This document shows, one piece after another, positions 56,443 through 64,000 of a stretch of 64,000 nt of DNA. Position 1 is the first letter of the stretch, and each line of letters starts with the position of its first letter. The notes beneath the pieces are model-generated. The model searched no databases, was not told the DNA's origin, and saw nothing but the letters and a program-made list of their open reading frames with translations. The DNA comes from Myroides oncorhynchi (GTDB lineage Bacteria; Bacteroidota; Bacteroidia; Flavobacteriales; Flavobacteriaceae). The translations under genes and the position numbers were made by a program. The DNA is taken from contig NZ_JAJJMP010000001.1 of NCBI RefSeq assembly GCF_020905415.1, forward strand, positions 2,863,501 through 2,927,500, in the 5' to 3' direction.

Positions 56443-58926
56443 ATGAGTGTATTATTATCAAATGAATCAGTTCAAGAAGTGATTCATATTGCAAAATCCA
56501 TAGCTAGAGAAAATTATAATCCTAAATATTCAGCCTCACATGTGCTACAGGCTTTAATGCATAAGAATATTGATTTACATGATTTTTTATTTAGCATTGA
56601 TAAAGACCCTTCTTATTTTTATGAATGGGCAGAGGTGCGTATTGAAGATTATCCTAAGTCTACACAAGTTCCTGAGGAAGTAAAACAAGATATAGAATTA
56701 AAGCAAATGTGGGACAATGCAGAAGATGTAAGAATGAAATTAGGTCTTTTAGAGCTTACTCCTTTATGCTTACTGGCAAGTATTGTAAAGCCTAATTCTG
56801 TTTTTTCCTCAGAACAATTAAAGTCTTTACCCTTACGTGAGTCTGAGATCTTTGGAGCATTTCAATCCAGAGAGAGTTTACGTGTTTTTGAAAATAAAGA
56901 TATAGTTGATCCTGATTTTAAGGACTTTAATCAAGAGCCTTTAAAACTAACAGCAATTGCCAATTACTGTATAGATTTAACAAAGAAAGCTATCGATGGA
57001 GAGTTTGATAGAATTGTTGGTAGAGAAAAAGAAACTAGGACTCTTGTTGAGATCTTAGGAAGACGCTCAAAGCCTAATGTTATTTTAGTAGGAGAACCTG
57101 GAGTGGGAAAGACAGCTTTGATTGAAGGTTTTGCAAAACAGTTAAGTCTACAAGAGGTCCCGTTTTTATTAAAGAATAGTAATTTATTTCAGATTGATTT
57201 AAGTCTACTTGTAGCCGGGACTAGTTATAAGGGAGAGATAGAGGACCGATTAAAAAAGATATTAACTGAGAGTAAACAACTTGGTAAAACTATTTTGTTT
57301 ATAGACGAGATTCATTGTTTACTTGATAGTAAAGCAAGTATGGGAGGTGTGGCTAATTTATTAAAACCAGATTTAGCAAGGGGAGAGATTACAGTAATTG
57401 GTACAACCACTTTTGAGGAGTATAGAAAAATAATTGAACCAGAACTAGCCTTTAATAGACGATTTGAAGTCTTAGAGGTTATGGAGCCAGATGATCAGAC
57501 TTGCGTGAAAATGTTAGAAAGTGTGATTGGTAAATATGAGTCACATCATAATATAACAGTTGATCTACAAGCACTGCCTACTTGTGTTGCCTTGGCCAAA
57601 AGATATTCTAAAGACAAGAAACTACCTGATACTGCATTTGATTTATTAGATAGAACTATGGCAGCTATTGGTATGCTTGATGAATTATCTCAAGCAGAGT
57701 TGGAATCTTGGAATCTGTTTTATCAAACTAGTTTAGATAAAGACTTTGAAGATGATACTACTAAGTCTTCTGAGATGATATGGCTTTATGGTCAACTTCA
57801 AAATATGATAAGCCCTATTCTTTGGGGAATGTTAAAAGAACAACCTGAGTTAGATAGTAGTTTTTCAAGTGAAAGACTCGGTGATATCATAATTGAAATT
57901 TTTAAGGAGTTAACAGAAGCCTCAAAACAAAAAGTAAGTAGAGTATCTCATATGGAGTTAGCTGCTGTTATGGCTGCTAAAACCGGTATCCCTCTTGGTA
58001 AAATTCAAGCCAAAGAGAAGGAGAAGTTACTTAATATGGAAGAGCTTTTACAAAATAGAGTTGTGGGACAAAATCATGCTTTAAAAGTTTTGTCTGATGC
58101 CATAGTAGAGAGTAGAAGTGGACTTAATAAACCAGGGCAACCCATAGGATCTTTCTTTTTCTTAGGACCAACTGGAACCGGAAAAACAGAACTTGCAAAA
58201 TCCATAGCAGAACTGTTGTTTAATGATGAAAAAGCGATGATTCGCTTTGATATGTCAGAGTTTAAAGAAGAACACTCAGCTGCACTTTTATATGGGGCAC
58301 CTCCAGGGTATGTGGGATATGAAGAAGGAGGAATGTTGGTTAATAAAATAAGACAACAGCCTTATGCTGTGGTTTTATTTGATGAGATAGAAAAAGCTCA
58401 TCAATCTGTTTTTGATGTATTCTTACAGATAATGGATGAGGGGAAGATTCATGATAAACTTGGAAAAGAAGGAGATTTTAGCAATGCCCTTATATTATTT
58501 ACCTCAAATATTGGAAGTAAACAGATTATAGAGTCTTTTAATCAAGCAAAGATACCGTCTTCTAAAGAGCTTATGGAATTAATGACTGGAAGTTTTAGAC
58601 CAGAATTTTTAGCTCGTATCACTGAGATTGTGCCTTTTGCACCAATTACTGAATTAATGGCTAGAGAGATATTCTCAATTCAATTAAAAGGACTTATTAA
58701 GGCTTTTGATAGGTTGAATATTGGTTTTGAAATTACCGATAATGCAAAAACTGAATTAGCCATTTTAGGATTTAACAGCCAATATGGAGCCAGACAGATC
58801 TCAGGGGTGATTCGTCAAGAGATAGCCAGACCGATTTCAAAGATGATTGTAAGAGAAAAATTATTACCAACACAAAAGGTTCTTGTTGATGTAAAGAACA
58901 AAAAGGTGGTTTTTCAAGTGATTTAA
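56443..58926 (+). CDS. tssH: T6SS disaggregase ClpV (TssH)
   Basis: 827 residues. Hexameric AAA+ ATPase that dismantles the contracted sheath. Clp N-terminal domain (YNPKYSASHVLQALMH), first Walker A GEPGVGKTALIEGFA at about 217, second Walker A GPTGTGKTELAKSIA at about 575, with Walker B IDEIH and FDEIEKAH. Membership in T6SS rather than ClpB is shown by context and the short linker between the two ATPase domains. Intact. Confidence 0.93.
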   Translation: MSVLLSNESVQEVIHIAKSIARENYNPKYSASHVLQALMHKNIDLHDFLFSIDKDPSYFYEWAEVRIEDYPKSTQVPEEVKQDIELKQMWDNAEDVRMKLGLLELTPLCLLASIVKPNSVFSSEQLKSLPLRESEIFGAFQSRESLRVFENKDIVDPDFKDFNQEPLKLTAIANYCIDLTKKAIDGEFDRIVGREKETRTLVEILGRRSKPNVILVGEPGVGKTALIEGFAKQLSLQEVPFLLKNSNLFQIDLSLLVAGTSYKGEIEDRLKKILTESKQLGKTILFIDEIHCLLDSKASMGGVANLLKPDLARGEITVIGTTTFEEYRKIIEPELAFNRRFEVLEVMEPDDQTCVKMLESVIGKYESHHNITVDLQALPTCVALAKRYSKDKKLPDTAFDLLDRTMAAIGMLDELSQAELESWNLFYQTSLDKDFEDDTTKSSEMIWLYGQLQNMISPILWGMLKEQPELDSSFSSERLGDIIIEIFKELTEASKQKVSRVSHMELAAVMAAKTGIPLGKIQAKEKEKLLNMEELLQNRVVGQNHALKVLSDAIVESRSGLNKPGQPIGSFFFLGPTGTGKTELAKSIAELLFNDEKAMIRFDMSEFKEEHSAALLYGAPPGYVGYEEGGMLVNKIRQQPYAVVLFDEIEKAHQSVFDVFLQIMDEGKIHDKLGKEGDFSNALILFTSNIGSKQIIESFNQAKIPSSKELMELMTGSFRPEFLARITEIVPFAPITELMAREIFSIQLKGLIKAFDRLNIGFEITDNAKTELAILGFNSQYGARQISGVIRQEIARPISKMIVREKLLPTQKVLVDVKNKKVVFQVI

Positions 58927-58938
58927 TTCAAACCAAGT

Positions 58939-59379
58939 ATGCAAAATACATTTTATAAATTTCCTTTCAATCCTGAACTAGCCATGAGTGAAGGGGCTAG
59001 TTTACCAACCTGTAGTTTAGCCGAGAGTATTGCTCAAAACGTGATGCTACTAGTTATTACTCGCAAAGGTGAAAATAGATTTAATCCTGATTATGGAAAT
59101 GCTGTTTGGGACTTAGAGTTTGACAATGCAGTGACTTCAGTAGAGTGGGAGAGAGTCTTTGAGGAGAGTTTACTTGATCAAATCAAAAAGCATGAACCAA
59201 GAATTATCTTTCCCAAGATTCAAGTACACATGGAATATGTGGAACATAATTACGGAACTAAAGATTTTGTTGAGATAAGAAAAAAAGCCAAAATAGGTGT
59301 TAATGCTGTGCTTACTGATATAGGGGAACTTTTTACATTCTCAACCCATATCTATCTTAGCCCGATGTCGGTGGATTAA
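58939..59379 (+). CDS. tssE: T6SS baseplate protein TssE (gp25-like)
   Basis: 146 residues. gp25/TssE lysozyme-like fold: the SIAQNVMLLVITRKGENRFNPDYGNAVWDLEF segment is the hallmark of this family, which nucleates sheath assembly at the baseplate. It sits between clpV and tssF, the expected order. Complete. Confidence 0.92.
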   Translation: MQNTFYKFPFNPELAMSEGASLPTCSLAESIAQNVMLLVITRKGENRFNPDYGNAVWDLEFDNAVTSVEWERVFEESLLDQIKKHEPRIIFPKIQVHMEYVEHNYGTKDFVEIRKKAKIGVNAVLTDIGELFTFSTHIYLSPMSVD

Positions 59380-59393
59380 AAAAAAATATTGCT

Positions 59394-61286
59394 ATGAAAA
59401 AGATATTAAATAATTATTCCAAAGAAGTAATCAAATCTAGAATTCTTCAAAATGCAGCTAAGCTTTGGGGGGTTAATAACCCTAATGCATTAGATCCTTT
59501 TGTGACATTACTAGTAGATGCCTTTAGTACGGAGATTTTTAAAGTAAACAATGATATAGAGGATATAAAAGCGGGTATCTTAGAAAAGATGGCGCGTTTA
59601 TTAACCCCTAGTATATATACTTATCCAAGACCTTCTCATGCTATTGCAATTATAGAGGCAGAGGAGTCTAAAGAGATGCTTATTAACCATCAAGAATTCT
59701 TTACTAAAAAGCTCTTTACATCTAATGTAAAGTCAGCTTCAGATATTCAAATAGATATTCCCTTTACAGCTATTGATAACATAAATCTTTACAAGCTTAA
59801 GGTTAGTTGTATGTTAATTGGAGATACTATTTGGCAGTACGATAGATTCTACAACAGTGTACCACAGGTAAAACTAAGTAAGTCCATCAGGCATAATACT
59901 ATGTTTTTAGCTATTGATTTTAGTGAATATGATTTAGAGCATACCCCTGAGCATTTAAGTCTTTATTGTGATAATCCTACTTATGAGAATTTAGAGTTTG
60001 TATATAAACTACTTCCTTTTTCTTTAATGAGTATAAAAGGAGATCTGCTAAAAGTAACAGAGGGGCTAACTTATCCTGATAAAGAGATTAAAAAGGGGTA
60101 TGAAGATATCTTTGATAGTTATTCTATTGAACATAGAATCGAGGAAAATATCAAGAATATCTATTCTAGTAAGTTTATTGAACTAAGAGGCTTTAAGGAT
60201 AAAATTGCTGATTTAGACCTTGGTGTTTTACCAAGTGAACTTGAGTTTTTAAAACAACAACCTCAGGCTAAACAGGTTTTAGAAAACAATAATCTTCTTT
60301 GGATTCAAATTGATTTTCCAGCTCAGTATTCTAAAGAAATTTTAGAAGGTTTCACTTTTCATTTAAATGCTTTTCCAGTATTAAATAGAGGATGGAAACA
60401 AAATAAATCTAGTTTAGATATCATGGGAAATAATATTCCATTAATCACTAGCCTTGGAGAGGAATTCTTGTATACAAGTAAAGTAGTGGATAGCCATGCC
60501 AGAGAATATAATGAGATACCTTTTTCTGAAAACAATAGTTTAAAACAAGGATTGTATACTGTTAGAAAAGGTGGAATGGAGCGTTTTAGTCAGCGCAATG
60601 CCATTGATCTTATAACCAATGTAATTGAGTTAACAAGGGATGAAGTATCTGCTTTTGGTATTGTTGAGAGAGATAAGGTAATGGAGGCATTAAAAAACAT
60701 GATTTTCCAAATGAGAGCTTTAGATCAAAAAGTAAAATCTGTTGATGGTATAGTTCCAAGTGATGTGAATTATGTTATAGTAGAACCATTAACTAATACA
60801 GAATATCTAAATGCTACATATTGGATTACTCATTGTGCCCTTGCCAACAATATTAGAAAAGCCACTGAGCTTGTTCAACAAAACAAGGTCTATACCAATG
60901 TTAACAGACATATTCTACTTCTTAGCAATACTCAAGGAGGAGAACGTGAAAAAACCGGAACAGACGCTATTCAAGCTTATAAATATGCCTTAACTACAAG
61001 AGATAAGATTATTTCAAAAGAAGATATTAAAAACTATTGTAAAATGGTTTTAAAGCAACAGTGTAAAGAGGTTAATGTATCAAAGGGAACAATAGTTAGT
61101 GACAAGCCAAAAGAAGGATTTATTCGTACTGTAAATATTGAAATAGTTGTTAGTGATTATGAAGAATTAAGCAGTCAGTATTGGATTAGTTATGCCCATA
61201 GTTTGAAAAAACAAATTGTCAGTAGAGCAATTGATGGTATTGAGTATGTGGTGAGTTTTAAACCAGAGACATCTATTAAGGCTTAA
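59394..61286 (+). CDS. tssF: T6SS baseplate protein TssF
   Basis: 630 residues. Baseplate wedge component, with the N-terminal EKMARLLTPSIYTYPRPSHAIAIIEA (about 63-90) typical of TssF. It is followed 4 bp later by tssG, its direct partner. Length is normal. Confidence 0.92.
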   Translation: MKKILNNYSKEVIKSRILQNAAKLWGVNNPNALDPFVTLLVDAFSTEIFKVNNDIEDIKAGILEKMARLLTPSIYTYPRPSHAIAIIEAEESKEMLINHQEFFTKKLFTSNVKSASDIQIDIPFTAIDNINLYKLKVSCMLIGDTIWQYDRFYNSVPQVKLSKSIRHNTMFLAIDFSEYDLEHTPEHLSLYCDNPTYENLEFVYKLLPFSLMSIKGDLLKVTEGLTYPDKEIKKGYEDIFDSYSIEHRIEENIKNIYSSKFIELRGFKDKIADLDLGVLPSELEFLKQQPQAKQVLENNNLLWIQIDFPAQYSKEILEGFTFHLNAFPVLNRGWKQNKSSLDIMGNNIPLITSLGEEFLYTSKVVDSHAREYNEIPFSENNSLKQGLYTVRKGGMERFSQRNAIDLITNVIELTRDEVSAFGIVERDKVMEALKNMIFQMRALDQKVKSVDGIVPSDVNYVIVEPLTNTEYLNATYWITHCALANNIRKATELVQQNKVYTNVNRHILLLSNTQGGEREKTGTDAIQAYKYALTTRDKIISKEDIKNYCKMVLKQQCKEVNVSKGTIVSDKPKEGFIRTVNIEIVVSDYEELSSQYWISYAHSLKKQIVSRAIDGIEYVVSFKPETSIKA

Positions 61287-61290
61287 TGGT

Positions 61291-62229
61291 ATGAAAGAAT
61301 TTGATCAATTAAATATTAAAGACTACAATAATCTTGGTACCGATTATAAGACAGAGGTTATTGCTTATAATCTTTGGAAGTATCACAACGAGGTAGACTA
61401 TGTTTTTTTAAAAAAACTAGGTAGTAATAATAGGAGCTTTCACAAAGATTTAAAAGCGATAAAAGAAGAGTATATTGATTTAAATGAAAAGATAATTAGT
61501 GTTGAGAGTTATAGAGAAGGTATCTATGATTATATGCCCGAGGGAGTTTTTCATCCGCCATCACTTAAAACAAGAGGTCAGAATATAACTGAGGTTGTTG
61601 AGCAAATAAGATATGAAAAAAGGATTGAACAAAAAGCAAGAGAGTTTTTTCAACCCTTTGAATTAGAGATATATTTTAGTCATTTAAAGGCTTTAGATCT
61701 TAGTGATGGCTTTGATGTTATTGCCCATAGAGGTGAGTTTTTAAGTATGATCGAACAGCTTTGGCCTCTTTTAAAGTCTTTGGATTTAAGGAGTGCTAAA
61801 ATTTTTGCTTGTCTTCTTCCATATTTTCATTCCGCTAGAGGAAAAAAAGCATGGATAGAGAAATGTCTGAGTTCTTTTTTAAACATACCAGTAAAGGTAA
61901 GTTTTACGCCCAATAAGATTTCAGAGTTAGATGAGCTGTCCTCAGAGTTGGTATTATCTGAGATAAGATTAGGGTTGTCTAGCGTGCTTACAGGGGATCA
62001 TTTTGATGGAGAAAGAAATTGGACATTTTCATTTGGACCAATTAAATATCAGGACTTGCATTTGTATTTAAAGGGGAGTCCGCTAAGACAATTATTAGAT
62101 GTTATATATGATTACTGCCTACCTGTTACTGTTACAGTAAATCAGGAGTTTATAACACATAGAAACGAAAATTCATTTAAGATAGAGAATAACAACAATA
62201 GTTTATTGGGATATTCAACCTATCTATGA
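61291..62229 (+). CDS. tssG: T6SS baseplate protein TssG
   Basis: 312 residues. Placed right after tssF, with which TssG forms the baseplate wedge. The C-terminal RLGLSSVLTGDHFDGERNWTFSFGP and the YLKGSPLRQLLDVIYDYC region fit TssG. Its 3' end overlaps the start of the next gene. Confidence 0.85.
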   Translation: MKEFDQLNIKDYNNLGTDYKTEVIAYNLWKYHNEVDYVFLKKLGSNNRSFHKDLKAIKEEYIDLNEKIISVESYREGIYDYMPEGVFHPPSLKTRGQNITEVVEQIRYEKRIEQKAREFFQPFELEIYFSHLKALDLSDGFDVIAHRGEFLSMIEQLWPLLKSLDLRSAKIFACLLPYFHSARGKKAWIEKCLSSFLNIPVKVSFTPNKISELDELSSELVLSEIRLGLSSVLTGDHFDGERNWTFSFGPIKYQDLHLYLKGSPLRQLLDVIYDYCLPVTVTVNQEFITHRNENSFKIENNNNSLLGYSTYL

Positions 62230-63134
62230 TTAAAAAAGAAATAGTTATGGATATAGAATTAGTAAAAGCCTTTTTTTTAAAGCATTTGCTTTTACCCACT
62301 ATAATAATAGTGCTTGTTTTAATAGTAGTATTTCTTAAAAAGAAATTATCATTTATAAAACCTAAAGTTGTAATACTCTACACCCTTATTAGTGGGCTTG
62401 TATTGGCTCTACCTGGTTTTTTAGGATTCTCAGGCAATAGCTTTAATCCCTATTGGTATATAATGGCAAGTATTATCTATTTTTTATTGGGTATTTTTAA
62501 TGTAAACCAACTTTTAAAAAGATTTCAAAATAAGGATGCAGCTAAATGGCTAGTGATCACTTTTGAGGTAGTAATAACTCTTATTTGTATGTTATTTGGA
62601 GCGTGGTTATTTGCGTATATTTTTGATTGGTTAAGTCCATTTAAAGGATATGCTTTTATCTCGGCAACAAGCATAATAGTCTATATTATTCCTCTTCTTT
62701 TTTATTATACCTATGTTGAGTTTTTAAATATTCCTTTTAGTATTTATAAAACATGGACCTATGAAAAAAACAAACAGTCAGTTGATTTTGAAGGAATTGA
62801 CTTTAATAAGTTAATGGTTATCAATATAGAACTTACAAAGAATATTACCGATGGAAATAGGTTTAGAATTAAAGCAAAAACCCTTTCCTCAGGTGTAAGT
62901 TTTGGAGATTGGTTTCACAAGGTTTTAGACGATTATAATTATAAGAATGGTACTTCTATGATTGAGCTATACAATTTAAACAGGGAATCTTATTCATGGG
63001 TATTTTATGTAAAAAAATCCATATTTCATTTTAGAAGGTACATCGATTTTGACCTTGATATCACTGAAAATAATATAAAAGAAAATGATGTAATTGTTTG
63101 TAAAAGAGTTGCTGAATTCAAACAAGAAATATAA
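62226..63134 (+). CDS. tssN: T6SSiii membrane protein TssN
   Basis: 302 residues from ATG 62226; an alternative ATG at 62247 (MDIELVKAFF) would leave the hydrophobic segment intact. About five membrane segments in the first 180 residues, then a soluble C-terminal domain (FEGIDFNKLMVINIELTKNI, SSGVSFGDWFHKVLDDYNYKNG). This build and position fit TssN, a subtype-specific inner-membrane component. Confidence 0.85.
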   Translation: MIKKEIVMDIELVKAFFLKHLLLPTIIIVLVLIVVFLKKKLSFIKPKVVILYTLISGLVLALPGFLGFSGNSFNPYWYIMASIIYFLLGIFNVNQLLKRFQNKDAAKWLVITFEVVITLICMLFGAWLFAYIFDWLSPFKGYAFISATSIIVYIIPLLFYYTYVEFLNIPFSIYKTWTYEKNKQSVDFEGIDFNKLMVINIELTKNITDGNRFRIKAKTLSSGVSFGDWFHKVLDDYNYKNGTSMIELYNLNRESYSWVFYVKKSIFHFRRYIDFDLDITENNIKENDVIVCKRVAEFKQEI

Positions 63135-63142
63135 TAATTGCT

Positions 63143-64000
63143 ATGATAAATCCAATAAAACATAATGCTGTCAACTGGGTTGATGGTATGAAGATTTCGC
63201 AGAGACACTTTGATGCACACACCAATTTTACTCTTGATAGTTTAAGAGATGTGAGTTCTTTGTATATCAATAATTTCAATTACGGATTACTACCTATTTC
63301 TGATAAGGGACAGGATAAAGGAATTTTCGAGGTTTTTAATACCCTAACAGGAGATGTTCAACTTGTGATCAAGCAGTGTAGTGCTGTAACTCCAGCTGGT
63401 TTTAGAATTGAACTTTCGAATTTTTCAACTAATTTAAAGTCCTTAACACCGCAGGCATCTGATGAGTTACAAGAACAAAAGGAAGATTACTATTTAATTA
63501 TATCGGTTAATCCTTTTGATAAAATTCCTCATGGAGATGTTGATTTAGAAGAGACTCCACCTAGGCATCCATATACAAAACCAAGTTATCACATTGAGCT
63601 AATGCCTGTGTCTTCTTTTGATTCTGGCGCTGCCACTAGTGGTGGAAATTATATTATAATAGGTAAGGCAACTGTTCAGGGAAGTAGCATTCAAGCAGAC
63701 ACAAGCTTTATTCCTCCTTGTACAAGTGTACTGAGTCATCCACTGCTTTTAAATTATTACAACACTGTGGCTAAGACAATGGCAACACTTCAACAGTATG
63801 CTATTAAAATTATTCAAAAAAATATAAATACTAGTCAAAACACAAAGCTTGCATTTAATGTAAAACTACTTTGTCAGGCGATGGTTAATCATATAGGTAA
63901 TATTTATTTCCAGTTTAGAAATGTAGTGCCTCATATGGCTCCGATATACCTTATAGAATGCTTTTCTCAATTGGCAATTCATCTTTACAATACAACTCAA
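63143..64000 (+). CDS. tssK: T6SS baseplate protein TssK (3' end outside window)
   Basis: 286 codons visible, open to the right edge. The N-terminus VNWVDGMKISQRHFDAHTNF matches the TssK opening (W-x-E/D-G-M-x-x-x-x-x-H-F). TssK anchors the baseplate to the membrane complex and binds TssF-TssG, so it belongs to the same operon, 8 bp after tssN. The C-terminal head domain is missing from the window. Confidence 0.9.
   Translation, partial: MINPIKHNAVNWVDGMKISQRHFDAHTNFTLDSLRDVSSLYINNFNYGLLPISDKGQDKGIFEVFNTLTGDVQLVIKQCSAVTPAGFRIELSNFSTNLKSLTPQASDELQEQKEDYYLIISVNPFDKIPHGDVDLEETPPRHPYTKPSYHIELMPVSSFDSGAATSGGNYIIIGKATVQGSSIQADTSFIPPCTSVLSHPLLLNYYNTVAKTMATLQQYAIKIIQKNINTSQNTKLAFNVKLLCQAMVNHIGNIYFQFRNVVPHMAPIYLIECFSQLAIHLYNTTQ

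Noticed and set aside
1..64000. tRNA, rRNA, riboswitch or prophage integrase
   Set aside because: I looked by eye for tRNA-like arms, integrase motifs and long structured leaders and found none that I could support; a dedicated scan would be needed to exclude small RNAs.

Overview
The window looks like chromosome from a low-GC member of Bacteroidetes, most likely Flavobacteriaceae and possibly Myroides (an inference). The reasons are the TAnnTTTG-type promoters, the Bacteroidetes-style conjugation proteins (TraE to TraN), the Bacteroidetes type VI secretion genes (T6SS subtype iii, with TssN, TssP and TssR types) and the general gene set.

Region 1 (1-11.4 kb) is a type I-B-like CRISPR-Cas locus: the 3' end of cas3, a Cas8-like large subunit, cas7, then after an intrinsic terminator cas4-cas1-cas2. 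It is followed by an array of 81 repeats and 80 spacers (hand count), with a regular 66-bp period and six decayed repeats at the far end. A 988-bp IS1595-family element with an 8-bp target duplication sits between cas2 and the array. It appears to have landed inside the array promoter, leaving the -33 box on one side and the -7 box on the other. cas5 and cas6 are not visible and may lie upstream.

Region 2 (11.4-13.5 kb) holds a hotdog-fold thioesterase gene broken by one in-frame stop and an IS1380-family element.

Region 3 (13.5-41.1 kb) is ordinary chromosome. It carries a SulP transporter with beta-carbonic anhydrase, acetyltransferases, a cytidine deaminase-like enzyme, lipoproteins, a FucP-type sugar transporter with an unusual central insertion, a cysteine desulfurase, purM-ruvX and malate:quinone oxidoreductase. 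It also holds two tandem TPR sensor histidine kinases (the first lacks the phosphoacceptor histidine), a creD operon with its own winged-helix regulator and two matching operator-like sites, a 55-residue membrane protein gene, and the fused isobutyryl-CoA mutase icmF.

Region 4 (41.5-64 kb) is accessory. A compact tra block (traE, F, G, I, J, K, L, M, N) encodes the core of a Bacteroidetes conjugation-type T4SS, with no relaxase, coupling protein or traO-Q in sight. It is followed by a toxin-like gene split by one stop codon, a small membrane protein (candidate immunity protein), an orphan LuxR-type response regulator on the minus strand, and a divergent T6SSiii operon running off the right edge (TssO/TssQ-like, TssP-like, TssR, ClpV, TssE, TssF, TssG, TssN, TssK). 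The T4SS core beside a T6SSiii operon, with a toxin/immunity-like pair at the junction, is the best candidate for an undescribed arrangement. The disrupted CRISPR leader is the clearest sequence-level surprise.
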